The notes: generated by a model from the letters alone, not told the origin. A DNA stretch of 54,996 bases from Yersinia similis (GCF_001053095.1 NZ_CGBP01000033.1:1-54996); one strand, 5' to 3'. Counted from the stretch's first letter, positions 32,466 to 41,934 are shown. Program-made: numbers and translations.

Positions 32466-33377
32466 ATGAAAAAGAATCTACTGTCACTCTGTTTGGCACT
32501 GGCTTTAGGGGGCATTGCACCTCTGGCAGTACAGGCAGCATCAACCATTTCTCCGGCGAATGTTTCCATCGCGCCCGTCATCAGTACGACCACATTACAG
32601 CAGTTACCATGGCAGCCTTTGGTACCACCGGCGACGCAAGATATTCAACTTACTGCGGGTAGCCCGCATATTTCTCAGGGTGAGATTGAAGGCGCGGTAG
32701 CCGCATTTGCCTTGCCTGCGGACCGCGGTTCATTGGAGGTCACGCTCAGCAGTTTGCTCACGGATAAGCAGCTCTTTACACCGAGCGTATTGGTGCTGGA
32801 TGAGCAAATGCGCCCAGCGGCTTATTACCCGTCCAGCTATTTCACCTATGAAAAAGCGGGCATCATGATCAATGATCGCCTACAAGGCGTGATGAAATTG
32901 ACGCCAGCGTTGGGCCAGAAACAAATTTACCTTCTGGTCTATACCACTCGCGATGACTTGAAGAAAACCACACAATTGCTCGACCCGGCAAAAGCTTATG
33001 CACAAGGTGTGGGTAATGCCGTCCCGGATATCCCGGACCCCATTGTCAATCATTCCCCAACAGGGACTTTAAGAATCAAGGTAACGTCTGAGCAAAGCAT
33101 GGGTAACATCATGATTGGCTTGATGTGGTCGGCACCGACCTCGGCTCCGGTCGTTGTGGGCAACAGTACTCAACCCGCAGCCGCGCCACAATCAGAACCT
33201 ACGAAACCGGCAGCACCGATGCTGGGTGAGACAGAAAACTACTTCAACCAGGCGATTAAAGACGCGGTGAAAGCCGGTGATGTCGATAAGGCGCTGAAAT
33301 TGTTGAACGAAGCGGAACATTTGGGCTCAACTTCAGCCCGAAAAACCTTTATTGGTAGTGTAAAAGGCAAGGGTTAA
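32466..33377 (+). CDS. malM: maltose operon periplasmic protein MalM
   Basis: MalM is a periplasmic protein of the maltose regulon whose exact role is unresolved. The 303-aa precursor (E. coli 306) starts at ATG 32466 behind GAGGG. Its signal peptide is MKKNLLSLCLALALGGIAPLAVQA. Conserved parts include SSYFTYEKAGIM, GVMKLTPALGQKQIYLLVYTTRDDL and TQLLDPAKAYAQGVGNAVPDIPDP. The C-terminal NQAIKDAVKAGDVDKALKLLNEAE region is also conserved. A Pro/Ala-rich linker near residue 235 precedes that region. It is last in malK-lamB-malM and is followed by a strong terminator. Confidence 0.95.
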   Translation: MKKNLLSLCLALALGGIAPLAVQAASTISPANVSIAPVISTTTLQQLPWQPLVPPATQDIQLTAGSPHISQGEIEGAVAAFALPADRGSLEVTLSSLLTDKQLFTPSVLVLDEQMRPAAYYPSSYFTYEKAGIMINDRLQGVMKLTPALGQKQIYLLVYTTRDDLKKTTQLLDPAKAYAQGVGNAVPDIPDPIVNHSPTGTLRIKVTSEQSMGNIMIGLMWSAPTSAPVVVGNSTQPAAAPQSEPTKPAAPMLGETENYFNQAIKDAVKAGDVDKALKLLNEAEHLGSTSARKTFIGSVKGKG

Positions 33378-33409
33378 ATCCCGGCACTGCCAAATATGGC
33401 TGGATGGTT

Positions 33410-33433
33410 GGTGCGCCTTGGCGCACCTTTTTT
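33410..33433 (+). terminator. malM intrinsic terminator
   Basis: GGTGCGC pairs with GCGCACC around a CTTG loop and is followed by seven Ts, 32 nt after the malM stop. Confidence 0.92.
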
Positions 33434-34118
33434 CGTTAGTTCTTATAAGCGGCTACTGCGTATCGCATTCACCCTCATTTTTATTTAATATAATATTCGA
33501 TAATAATATATATGTTTACATAACATTGAGATTCGGCTTGGATTCGATTGGAATCACTCCGGCCGTAGAGAATGAAAGACTCGCTGGATTTATTAATACA
33601 AAAATGAGTGACATCAATAAATAAATTAACCACCCCAATGATAGCTACCGTTTTTTTGTCATCTGATGATATTAAATATGACTGGCTCATCGCGCGTTGT
33701 CGAAAAATTCTGTAGGAAATTTCCTTTGATTAACACTGATTTTTCCTAATCTATTGTTGGTAATTTTCTGATGGCACTTTGACTAAGCAAGTGGGAAGTG
33801 AATTAAAAACATGTCTCATTTGTAAAGCATCTGTTTCCGAACAATTGGAAATAGTCGGTATGTATGTAATTTGGGGAAGTGATGATCAGGAGTTAATATA
33901 TAACTCTAGCCGAGTCTCTTATAAAAACTCATGTGTAAAATACGGCGATATTGCGTGATTTACTATACGGTAAATGAGCGGTGTTTAACTACGGAGATTA
34001 TTCTGTGGCTTTAATGTATCCCTAACGATGACACATTGAATTGCACTCAATAGCGGTTAATCACGGGGTGAAGATCAAAGGAATATAATACGAGCTGAAT
34101 ACAATCAAAAATATCAGT
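33434..34118. other. AT-rich gap between malM and hcp, no gene seen
   Basis: About 685 bp with low GC and only short frames without ribosome sites (for example near 33418-33624). No tRNA-like fold, inverted repeat pair or recognisable gene remnant was found. The low GC fits a boundary between the core maltose regulon and an acquired secretion cluster. Confidence 0.5.
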
Positions 34119-34152
34119 AAAAACCAGCAACCAATAACATCATTGGCTGCTG
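34119..34152 (-). terminator. hcp intrinsic terminator
   Basis: On the minus strand CAGCAGCCAAT pairs with ATTGGTTGCTG (one G-T pair) around a 6-nt loop and is followed by GTTTTTA. It lies 14 nt after the hcp stop. Confidence 0.88.
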
Positions 34153-34165
34153 AATAAATACAATA

Positions 34166-34684
34166 TTACGCTTCGATCGGCGCACGCCAGTCATCAGCAC
34201 CAGAGGTGCCAGCGGTGGTGTGATCCCAGTTAATCTTGCGGTATGCCAGTGATACACGGACTAATTGAGTAAACTCAGCCTTGGTAGAATCCTGACAATG
34301 CGGCATTTTACAATCAATGTCGATAATGGTGGCATCTTCCAGTTTAGTCGTGAAGAAATGCTCTTGTTTGCCTTCAATCGAGGTGCGGTACCACTTTAAC
34401 TCTACTGTTGGCAGCATTTCACCAGAGGCTAATGCGTTATACAGCAATGGAACGGCTTTGTTGTACGCAACAGTGAAACGCAATGGCTTATGCGCACGTT
34501 GGCCGGAAGGCTGGCCTGATTGAGGGTCGGTAGGCACAGTAACAATGTGTTCAAACTCCTGTACCAACATTTCGTCTTCATGACCTTGAACATAGATATT
34601 ACCGACGGACTCGGCTGTGAATGCACCTGCTGTAATATTGCCCTGCGTTTTCCCTGTGATAGAGATATAAGCTGGAGTTGGCAT
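34166..34684 (-). CDS. hcp: T6SS tube protein Hcp
   Basis: Hcp forms the hexameric rings stacked into the T6SS inner tube that is fired with the spike. The 172-aa protein shows the Hcp1 family N-terminus PAYISITGKTQGNITAGAF. Family features HKPLRFTVAYNKAVPLLYNALASGEMLPTVELKWYR (residues about 66-101) and TQLVRVSLAYRKINWDH also appear. AAGGAT precedes the start. It is divergently placed 522 bp from tssB and has its own terminator, so it is a separate transcription unit, allowing high expression. No C-terminal effector extension is present. Confidence 0.95.
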   Translation of the reverse strand: MPTPAYISITGKTQGNITAGAFTAESVGNIYVQGHEDEMLVQEFEHIVTVPTDPQSGQPSGQRAHKPLRFTVAYNKAVPLLYNALASGEMLPTVELKWYRTSIEGKQEHFFTTKLEDATIIDIDCKMPHCQDSTKAEFTQLVRVSLAYRKINWDHTTAGTSGADDWRAPIEA

Positions 34685-35206
34685 TTTTAATATCCTTGAT
34701 AGTTTATTTGATATTGATCAAAGGTTAGTCACTTCTGCTAGACATATCTGTCAGCGTTGAATGTAACTCGCTCCTCCACTTCACTTTCTGACATCACTAT
34801 AAGCAGCTTTTTTATCAGTGCCAAGTTTCGTATAAATTAACACTCATGTTCACGGACGAAAAAGTTATAATATTTGTATAATTAGCATATTGTGTCGCGA
34901 TATTTGCTGATTTAAATTGCAGATGTTACAGAATTGATCATGACATCGAATGCTACATCTGCGTAAAATAATGTTTTCATACGATTTTAATTTTTAAAGC
35001 AAATTATTTTTTATGATCATAGATAGAATGATTATATCGTAATAAAAATGCCACCAATGTTTTAATATAAAGAAAAGATTATAGACATTTGCCTTGAAAA
35101 TAGTTAACTATGCGCACAGTTAAGTCAGATTAATATAAGAGTCTCCCTTTCTGCTGTGGGTAACATATTGGCTGACACCCCTTATTAGAGATTAAAAGGA
35201 CGAGTG
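34685..35206. other. hcp-tssB divergent promoter region
   Basis: 522 bp of AT-rich sequence without a coding frame of note. It must contain both the hcp and tss promoters. I found no convincing sigma-54 motif (TGGCAC-N5-TTGC) on either strand by eye. Long A/T runs near 34980-35070 look like a nucleoid-protein target, but this is inference. Confidence 0.45.
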
Positions 35207-35704
35207 ATGAGTAAAAATAAACAAAGCAGTGTTGCCCCAAAAGAAAGGATTAACATCAAGTATGTGCCGAATACTGGCGACCAGGTTGCAGAAATTGAAT
35301 TACCGTTGAACCTGCTGGTCGTGGGTGATCTTAAAGGCGTGCGTGAAGATACATCAATTGAAGAACGTCAGGTTGTTTCGGTCAATAAGAATAACTTCAA
35401 CTCAGTCATGAACGAAGCAAATATCAGTCTGAGTTTCAATGTCCCTAATCGCCTCGAAGGTGATGGGGAAGAAGATATGCCGGTCGCATTGTCGATCAAT
35501 GGTCTCGATGATTTCTCGCCTGACAATGTGGCGAAAAAAGTTCCAGAGCTCAAAAAAATTCTGGAACTACGGGAAGCGTTGGTGGCATTAAAAGGGCCAT
35601 TGGGGAATATCCCCGCTTTCCGCTCTCGTCTACAGGATTTGCTTGGCAATGAAGCAATGCGCGAGCAGTTGCTGAAAGAATTGGACATTCTTAATCAAAA
35701 ATAA
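35207..35704 (+). CDS. tssB: T6SS contractile sheath small subunit TssB
   Basis: TssB (VipA) pairs with TssC to build the contractile sheath around the Hcp tube. The 165-aa protein has the family blocks PKERINIKYVPNTGD and LPLNLLVVGDLKG. The C-terminal helices end in the LLKELDILNQ segment that contacts TssC and ClpV. ATG 35207 (AAAAGGA 7 nt upstream) is chosen over the GTG just before it. It is first in a tightly packed run of 15 genes. Confidence 0.96.
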   Translation: MSKNKQSSVAPKERINIKYVPNTGDQVAEIELPLNLLVVGDLKGVREDTSIEERQVVSVNKNNFNSVMNEANISLSFNVPNRLEGDGEEDMPVALSINGLDDFSPDNVAKKVPELKKILELREALVALKGPLGNIPAFRSRLQDLLGNEAMREQLLKELDILNQK

Positions 35705-35731
35705 TAGCTCGGGTAAGAGGGAATTCTACGT

Positions 35732-37213
35732 ATGTCTTTACATGAAGAAAATACCGTTTTAGCGGCAGAACCTGCCAGTGCAACATTCTTGCTCGACGAA
35801 ATCATGTCACAAACCCGCATGGCACCGGGAAACGACGGCTACGATATCGCTAAACAGGGTGTTGCCGCTTTTATTAGCAGTATTCTGGATACCGGAACCA
35901 ACGAAGAGCCGATTAACAAGCTGTTAGTTGACCGAATGATCATCGAACTCGACAAAAAGTTGAGTGCTCAGATGGACGAGATCCTACATGCCAACGAATT
36001 CCGTGAAATAGAATCCTCATGGCGCTCATTGAAGCTGTTAGTCGATCGGACTGATTTCCGTGAAAACATCAAAATCAATATCATGCATGCAACGAAAGAA
36101 GAGTTGCTGGAAGATTTTGAGTTCTCGCCAGAAATTATTCAGTCGGGTTTCTACAAACACGTTTACTCCTCAGGGTACGGCCAATTCGGTGGTGAGCCAA
36201 CAGCCGCGATCATTGGTAACTACGCGTTCAACAATAGCTCGCCTGACATGAAGCTATTGCAATATGTGAGTGCCGTTGGCGCGATGGCACATGCGCCATT
36301 CTTATCCAGTGTGGCCCCTGATTTCTTTGGTATCAGCAGCTTCACTGAATTGCCTGCAATTAAAGATCTGAAATCTGTATTTGAAGGGCCTGCTCATACC
36401 AAATGGCGTGCTTTACGTGAGTCTGAAGATTCACGTTATCTTGGTTTGACTACCCCTCGTTTCTTGCTGCGCTTACCTTACTCTACCGTTGAAAACCCAA
36501 TTAAAAACTTCAACTACTACGAGGATGTCAGCCGGAATCACGAGCATTTCTTGTGGGGCAACACCGCATTCCTGTTAGCTTCCTGCCTGACCGACAGCTT
36601 CGCCAAGTACCGTTGGTGCCCGAATATTATTGGGCCGCAAAGTGGCGGCACGGTTCACGATCTCCCGGTTCATCTCTATGAAGCAATGGGGCAGATTCAG
36701 GCCAAAATCCCAACCGAAGTTCTGATCACTGACCGTCGTGAGTTTGAGCTGGCGGAAGAGGGCTTTATCACCCTGACCATGCGTAAAGGCAGTGATAACG
36801 CCGCATTCTTCTCGGCGAACTCGGTGCAAAAACCGAAAGTCTTCCCCAATACCCGCGAAGGGAAAATGGCGGAAACCAACTATAAGTTGGGCACGCAACT
36901 GCCGTACATGTTTATTATCAACCGCCTTGCGCACTACATCAAAGTACTCCAGCGCGAGCAGATTGGTTCATGGAAAGAGCGACAGGATCTGGAGCGTGAG
37001 CTCAATATCTGGCTCAAGCAGTACATTGCCGATCAAGAAAATCCACCAACGGATGTTCGTAGCCGTCGTCCTCTGCGTTCAGCGCAAATCCAGGTACTGG
37101 ATGTTGAAGGTGATCCGGGCTGGTACCAGGTTGCGATGCAGGTTCGCCCGCATTTCAAATACATGGGTGCGAGTTTCGAACTGTCACTGGTTGGCCGTTT
37201 GGATAAGGAATAA
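35732..37213 (+). CDS. tssC: T6SS contractile sheath large subunit TssC
   Basis: TssC (VipB) is the main sheath protein. The 493-aa length fits the family. Conserved regions are EFREIESSWRSLKLLVDRTDF, the FGGEPTAAIIGNYAF block near residue 150, and DVSRNHEHFLWGNTAFLLASCL. The C-terminal VQVRPHFKYMGASFELSLVGRLDK tail is the conserved end that locks sheath rings. A GAGGGAAT ribosome site precedes it by about 9 nt. It follows tssB by 27 bp and precedes tssE by 6 bp. Confidence 0.97.
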   Translation: MSLHEENTVLAAEPASATFLLDEIMSQTRMAPGNDGYDIAKQGVAAFISSILDTGTNEEPINKLLVDRMIIELDKKLSAQMDEILHANEFREIESSWRSLKLLVDRTDFRENIKINIMHATKEELLEDFEFSPEIIQSGFYKHVYSSGYGQFGGEPTAAIIGNYAFNNSSPDMKLLQYVSAVGAMAHAPFLSSVAPDFFGISSFTELPAIKDLKSVFEGPAHTKWRALRESEDSRYLGLTTPRFLLRLPYSTVENPIKNFNYYEDVSRNHEHFLWGNTAFLLASCLTDSFAKYRWCPNIIGPQSGGTVHDLPVHLYEAMGQIQAKIPTEVLITDRREFELAEEGFITLTMRKGSDNAAFFSANSVQKPKVFPNTREGKMAETNYKLGTQLPYMFIINRLAHYIKVLQREQIGSWKERQDLERELNIWLKQYIADQENPPTDVRSRRPLRSAQIQVLDVEGDPGWYQVAMQVRPHFKYMGASFELSLVGRLDKE

Positions 37214-37219
37214 CCGACT

Positions 37220-37660
37220 ATGGCCGCGCTTCTTAATTGGGATCGAGGGAGTTCTGCCAGTTTGTTTGACCGCATACAGGGGAAGGGCGCTAGCTCTTCC
37301 TCCGATGGCCGTCTGCGTGAACTATTGAATTCAATCCAAAAGCATTTGAACGAGGTCCTTAACTCTCGTCCAGGTGCTTGCCAAAGTGCGGTCGATCTCG
37401 GGGTTATCGACCTCAATGATGCGACCGCCACCTCATCTGATTTTCGAAAAAGTATTGAGAAAGCCATTAAGGATTGTATCGAGAACTACGAACCCCGAAT
37501 TTCTGCCGTTACGGTTCAATCCTTACTGAACCATGGCGACCCACTGCAACTGAGTTTCCATATTAGCGCTCGTGTTAATTTCGACGATATGGGTGATGTC
37601 GTTGAGTTCAACATTCAGTTAGACAATAACCGCCGTTACTGCTTTAACCAGGAAACATAA
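37220..37660 (+). CDS. tssE: T6SS baseplate protein TssE (gp25-like)
   Basis: TssE is the gp25-like baseplate component that starts sheath polymerisation. The 146-aa chain contains SLFDRIQG at the N-terminus and SIQKHLNEVLNSRPG. The lysozyme-like gp25 fold follows with DLNDATATSSDFRKSIEKAIKDCIENYEPRI and a C-terminal FNIQLDNNRR strand. The stop overlaps the tssF start by one base (TAATG), implying translational coupling. Confidence 0.95.
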   Translation: MAALLNWDRGSSASLFDRIQGKGASSSSDGRLRELLNSIQKHLNEVLNSRPGACQSAVDLGVIDLNDATATSSDFRKSIEKAIKDCIENYEPRISAVTVQSLLNHGDPLQLSFHISARVNFDDMGDVVEFNIQLDNNRRYCFNQET

Positions 37661-39480
37661 TGTCGTTCGAAAAGTATTTCAGGGACGAGCTGGATTACCT
37701 CCGGCAATTAGGACGCGATGCCGCAATAGAACGGCCTCATCTCGCTGCATTTTTATCTGAGCAAGGTTCTGATCCGGATGTTGAACGTTTGCTGGAAGGC
37801 TTTGCTTTTCTAACGGGCAACCTGCGTGAAAAAATCGATGATCAATTCCCTGAGTTGACTCATGGTTTACTGAATATGTTGTGGCCGAACTACTTACGGC
37901 CAATACCGAGCATGACCATCATCGAGTACACACCGGATGAGAGTGTGGTTACCGAGGCGACGCTGGTGAAACGGGGTAGTCAAGTGATGAGCATCCCCAT
38001 CACACCAAATGACCAGCGTAGCGCGTTTACCAACAGCAATGCCCATGTGGGGCCACAATGTACTTTTACGTTGTGCCGCGATGTTTGGTTGTTCCCCATG
38101 TCCATCCGGGAGATCTCGGCGAACAGCAGTAACGAACAAGGCATTTTGAGTGTTCACTTCGCTGCCAAAGCGGAATTGAACCTACAAGACCTGCAACTGG
38201 ATAAATTGCGCTTCTACTTGGGGGAAGACAATTACACCAGCACGCAACTCTATTTCTGGATTAACCACTATTTCGAACGCGCTGAACTGGTTGTCAACGG
38301 GATAACCATCCCGATGCCTGATTTTGACTTTAACCCAGTGGGCTTTGAACGCGATGATGCCCTATTGCCGTACCCGAAAAACGCCTATATGGGTTACCGG
38401 ATCCTGCAAGAGTATTTTTGCTTCCCCGAAGGCTTCCTGTTCTTTGATGTCAATGGCGTGGTCGATTTTCCACCGCATTTGAATGCCAGTGAATTCTCTC
38501 TGAATTTGTATTTCTCTCAGGCATTGCCGCCGGACGTGAAAGTACGCTCCACCACACTGCGGATGAATTGCACACCTGCGGTGAACCTGTTCCAACATGA
38601 CAGTGAAGCGATTGATCTTGATGGAACCCAGACGGAATATCCGCTCTGTGTCAGCTACCATAATCCGGATCACTACGACATCTTTTCAGTTGATCGGGTT
38701 GACAGTTGGCTCAGTGAAAAAGGTGCTCCTAAGGGGCGCGGCCGGGGTCATGGCAGGGTGTATACCTCGTTTGAGAGCTTCCACCATCAGATCGAACATT
38801 CGCAAGAAAAGACCGCGCTTTATTACCGCCTACGCGTGAAAAACTCATTATTCCGTAAGGGATTCGAACACTATATTTCCTTTGTTCGTAGTGATGAATC
38901 GAAGCTGGTGCTTGCTGAAGAGAATGTCTCGGTCAGCCTGACGTGCACTAACCGTGAGTTGCCGCTGTCGTTGCGCGTTGGTGATATCAATCAACTCAGC
39001 AAAGACAGCCCTTCATTCGCGACGTTCCGCAATATTACCCGTCCTTCGGTGCCGTTGTATCCGGTGCTGGATGGGGGCCTGCATTGGTCATTGCTCTCCA
39101 ATATGTCGTTGAACTACATGTCCTTACTGGATAAGGACGCGTTGAAGCAAATTCTGCATACCTATGATTTTCCAAGCCTGCATAACCGGCAATCTGCCAG
39201 GGCATCGCAAAAGAAACTGGACGCTATCCAACGTATTGAAACACAGCCGATTGACCGGTTGTTTCGTGGCTTACCTGTCAGAGGGCTACAAACCACGCTA
39301 TGGCTGGAGCAAGGGGCCTTTAGCTCTGAAGGTGAGCTTTATCTCTTCAGCACGGTATTAGCCCGTTTCTTCTCACTGTATGCCAGCGTCAATGCGTTTC
39401 ATCTTTTAAAAGTCATCAATCTTGATAATCAGGAATGTTACGAATGGCCGGTACAGACAGGTCAACATGCACTGATGTAA
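37660..39480 (+). CDS. tssF: T6SS baseplate protein TssF
   Basis: TssF (VasA) with TssG forms the baseplate wedge around the spike. The 606-aa protein begins with the family signature YFRDELDYLRQLGRDAAIERPHLAAFL. The conserved FAFLTGNLREKIDDQFPELTHGLLNMLWPNYLRPIPSM block follows. The stop TAA (39478) lies inside the first of three 18-bp tandem repeats, and the reading frame overlaps tssG by 37 bp. Confidence 0.96.
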   Translation: MSFEKYFRDELDYLRQLGRDAAIERPHLAAFLSEQGSDPDVERLLEGFAFLTGNLREKIDDQFPELTHGLLNMLWPNYLRPIPSMTIIEYTPDESVVTEATLVKRGSQVMSIPITPNDQRSAFTNSNAHVGPQCTFTLCRDVWLFPMSIREISANSSNEQGILSVHFAAKAELNLQDLQLDKLRFYLGEDNYTSTQLYFWINHYFERAELVVNGITIPMPDFDFNPVGFERDDALLPYPKNAYMGYRILQEYFCFPEGFLFFDVNGVVDFPPHLNASEFSLNLYFSQALPPDVKVRSTTLRMNCTPAVNLFQHDSEAIDLDGTQTEYPLCVSYHNPDHYDIFSVDRVDSWLSEKGAPKGRGRGHGRVYTSFESFHHQIEHSQEKTALYYRLRVKNSLFRKGFEHYISFVRSDESKLVLAEENVSVSLTCTNRELPLSLRVGDINQLSKDSPSFATFRNITRPSVPLYPVLDGGLHWSLLSNMSLNYMSLLDKDALKQILHTYDFPSLHNRQSARASQKKLDAIQRIETQPIDRLFRGLPVRGLQTTLWLEQGAFSSEGELYLFSTVLARFFSLYASVNAFHLLKVINLDNQECYEWPVQTGQHALM

Positions 39481-40532
39481 GTGTGGTTGAGGATGTAAGT
39501 GGGGTTGAGAATGTCAGCGTGGTTGAGGCAGTACCCGAAGGGCAGGCATTGGATGTTTCACGTTATAACTTTTTTCAATTGGTCGAATTGCTCAACCAAT
39601 TGGCGGTAGCGTGGCAAGGGGCAGCCCCTGTGGCGACCCCAGCCAATGAAGCTATCCGTTTTAAATCGACCGCCCGTTTGGCATTCCCGACCAGAGATGT
39701 TATCGCACTGAACACCTCCGCCCGTGGTCAATTTGAGCTAGAGGTCTCTTTCCTTGGATTGCATGGCAGTCAATCGCCGCTACCAGGATATTACCTCGAT
39801 TCGTTAGCGTGGGAGGATGCGCAGAATGAGAACCGGTTGACGGATTTCATGAACGTATTCAATCACCGCCTGTTAACGCTACTGCATCAGATTTGGCGTA
39901 AATACCGTTACTACATCTGCTTTGACAATGGCGGTGATGATGCATTTTCACAACGCATGTTCTCGCTGGTGGGGTTAGGCAGCGAGGTTATCCGCAATAA
40001 ATTGCAGATCAATCACAGCAAAATGCTGGCTTATGCAGGGCTACTGGCCAGCCCCGGTAGAGCGCCTGAAGTGATTTGCAGCCTTGTCTCACATTGCTTC
40101 AATTTGCCGGACATCACCTTACACAGTTGGCAACTGCGCAAGGTGGATATTGCCCCTTCACAGCAGAATCGCCTGGGGACGAGGGTGAAAGTCCGTGGCA
40201 AGAAATATGATGAAAAATCAGTGCTTGGCGTTAATTTCTCCATTGGTTCACGGGTTGCGGATCGTAGCGGGAAATTCTTGTTGTGCATCAATAAGCTAAC
40301 GCGAGAACAGTTCTTATCCTTTTTACCCAACGGGGCTAATTACGCCTCGTTAGTGATGTTTGTGGCCTTCATTATGCGCGATCAATTCGCGTGGGATTTA
40401 CGCCTTGGGTTAGCAGAGCAGCAGGTGGGCGGGATGGTTCTGGGAACCGAGCAGAATAGCCTATTGGGCTGGACCAGTATCCTCGGTGATCCCGAACAGA
40501 AACCCAGCGTAACGATCGGTGTGATGGAATAA
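39444..40532 (+). CDS. tssG: T6SS baseplate protein TssG with repeat-encoded N-terminus
   Basis: TssG (VasB) is the partner of TssF in the baseplate. The 362-aa protein has the family motifs YNFFQLVELLNQL near residue 40, FKSTARLAFPTRDV and VSFLGLHGSQSPLPGYYLD. Between the start and the domain lie three 6-residue repeats (VSVVED, VSGVEN, VSVVEA) encoded by 18-bp DNA repeats that also span the tssF stop. This tail is not a usual family feature. ATG 39444 has AGGA 9 nt upstream; ATG 39435 is possible but too close to that site. The end of tssG lies in a second, 20-bp repeat array. Confidence 0.93.
   Translation: MAGTDRSTCTDVSVVEDVSGVENVSVVEAVPEGQALDVSRYNFFQLVELLNQLAVAWQGAAPVATPANEAIRFKSTARLAFPTRDVIALNTSARGQFELEVSFLGLHGSQSPLPGYYLDSLAWEDAQNENRLTDFMNVFNHRLLTLLHQIWRKYRYYICFDNGGDDAFSQRMFSLVGLGSEVIRNKLQINHSKMLAYAGLLASPGRAPEVICSLVSHCFNLPDITLHSWQLRKVDIAPSQQNRLGTRVKVRGKKYDEKSVLGVNFSIGSRVADRSGKFLLCINKLTREQFLSFLPNGANYASLVMFVAFIMRDQFAWDLRLGLAEQQVGGMVLGTEQNSLLGWTSILGDPEQKPSVTIGVME
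39477..39530 (+). repeat. three 18-bp tandem repeats over the tssF stop
   Basis: Units GTAAGTGTGGTTGAGGAT, GTAAGTGGGGTTGAGAAT and GTCAGCGTGGTTGAGGCA. The tssF stop TAA is in unit 1; because 18 is a multiple of three, unit 2 repeats the ATG-TAA in the tssF frame. In the tssG frame the same units encode VSVVED-type repeats. Confidence 0.85.
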
Positions 40533-40600
40533 CGGTCGGAGTGATGAAATAACGACCCGCGTTGTGAAATAGCGATCAGCGTTATGAAATAAGAATCAGT
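40521..40600 (+). repeat. four 20-bp tandem repeats over the tssG stop
   Basis: Units start GTGATGGAATAAC, GTGATGAAATAAC, GTTGTGAAATAGC and GTTATGAAATAAG and each is exactly 20 bp. The tssG stop TAA (40530-40532) is in unit 1, and every later unit keeps a TAA or TAG at the same place. The array fills the gap to the tagH ribosome site. Confidence 0.88.
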
Positions 40601-40617
40601 ATTCAGGAAGAGACACC

Positions 40618-41934
40618 ATGGATAAAAAACAACCAACGCTGTCATTGCGGGTCGTCAACAGCGATAAGTTAGAGAGTGGCAAACAAGCCAGCAGCCTATT
40701 TCATGCGCAAGGGGGGAGCGTCGGCAGTGACGGTAGCCATCATTGGTCGATTCAGGATCAAGGCGGCAATATCAGCCCGTCACAATTTGCTGTTGAATGG
40801 CGTGATGGCTCTTTCTGCCTGCGGATGCTGAATGGCGCTCTGAGCATTAATCATTCGGTGCTGACGGCCAATTCGGGTTTCGTTCGCCTACAACAAGGGG
40901 ATGAAATTACGTTGGGTAATCTGGTGATCAAGAGCCATATCAGCCGTTCTGCTGCCGATATGCTCGATCCACTGATGGTATCACCGGAATCACTGGTATC
41001 GAGTTACAGCAACCCGATGGATGCCATGATGGAAGGGGAGCCGCTAGCAGCACCTCACCATCAGCAAGACAGCCGGTTAGCCGCGACCATTAGCAATAAT
41101 TTCAGCCATGATCCATTGCGGGTATTGGAAACTGAAAGCCTGACCACGCAAGGCCATGGCGCAGTGATATCTGATGCTGATCACTCTCTACAGCAGGACC
41201 GATACCGTAACCCGCTTTTCTCTTCCCCGCTCTCTGATACCCCCAAGGACAGTGCTATGGATCAGGCGTTTCTCGATCTCCCGCAGATCAGTACCTTTCT
41301 TAACGGTAAACAAGAGGGGGGCAAACAAGAAGGACCAAATAACCAAATGGAACAACATCACGTTGCCATTACGCCGCTGATGCGTGGTTTTGACGCTCAA
41401 ATCCCAATCCGCAACAGCCAGGAAGCTAACGATTTCCTTGAGGAGGCGGGTAAAACGCTCAAAGCGACAATCGAAGGTCTGCTCGCCTTACAACGCAGCC
41501 AACATGGCTTGCGCGATAAGCACTTACGGCCGATTGAAGATAATCCATTGCGTCTGAATATGGATTACGACACCACCCTCAACCTGATGTTTGCCGATCA
41601 AAAAAGCCCGGTTCATCTTTCGGCGCCCGCCGCCGTGGCCGAAAGCCTGGATAACCTGCGCTTGCATCATCAGGCCAATCAACAGGCGATTACGCAAGCG
41701 TTGAACACCATGCTGGAAGCCTTCTCCCCTGAGCGTTTACTGACGCGTTTTACCCATTATTTGCGCAGCAATGAGCGGCAAGAGCAGGACTCCGCCTGGG
41801 CCTGGGATATGTACAAAAACTACTATCACGAGCTGGCCTCCAGCCGCCAGCAAGGTTTTGAAAAACTGTTTGGCGAAGTGTATGAGCAAGCCTATGACCG
41901 AGCCTTACGTCAAGGCATGAAGGATAGCGAGTAA
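40618..41934 (+). CDS. tagH: T6SS FHA-domain protein TagH (VasC/Fha)
   Basis: This 438-aa protein of the TagH/VasC type has an N-terminal FHA fold (about residues 1-108) with GGSVGSDGSHHWSIQD, ISPSQFAVEWRDGSFCL and QQGDEITLGNLVIKSH. FHA domains bind phosphothreonine and in some systems link a Thr kinase to T6SS assembly. No PpkA or PppA gene is present in the window, so the partner is unknown. A low-complexity linker rich in Gln and Gly (near residue 235) leads to the conserved C-terminal region with LTRFTHYLRSNERQEQDSAWAWDMYKNYYHEL. AGGAAGAG precedes the start. The stop overlaps tssJ by one base. Confidence 0.9.
   Translation: MDKKQPTLSLRVVNSDKLESGKQASSLFHAQGGSVGSDGSHHWSIQDQGGNISPSQFAVEWRDGSFCLRMLNGALSINHSVLTANSGFVRLQQGDEITLGNLVIKSHISRSAADMLDPLMVSPESLVSSYSNPMDAMMEGEPLAAPHHQQDSRLAATISNNFSHDPLRVLETESLTTQGHGAVISDADHSLQQDRYRNPLFSSPLSDTPKDSAMDQAFLDLPQISTFLNGKQEGGKQEGPNNQMEQHHVAITPLMRGFDAQIPIRNSQEANDFLEEAGKTLKATIEGLLALQRSQHGLRDKHLRPIEDNPLRLNMDYDTTLNLMFADQKSPVHLSAPAAVAESLDNLRLHHQANQQAITQALNTMLEAFSPERLLTRFTHYLRSNERQEQDSAWAWDMYKNYYHELASSRQQGFEKLFGEVYEQAYDRALRQGMKDSE

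Noticed and set aside
33418-33624. 68-codon frame after malM
   Set aside because: It starts inside the malM terminator and the sequence is AT-rich without features.
34685-35206. Fur or sigma-54 site in the hcp-tssB gap
   Set aside because: AT-rich matches near 35020 are too weak, and no TGGCAC-N5-TTGC motif was seen on either strand.
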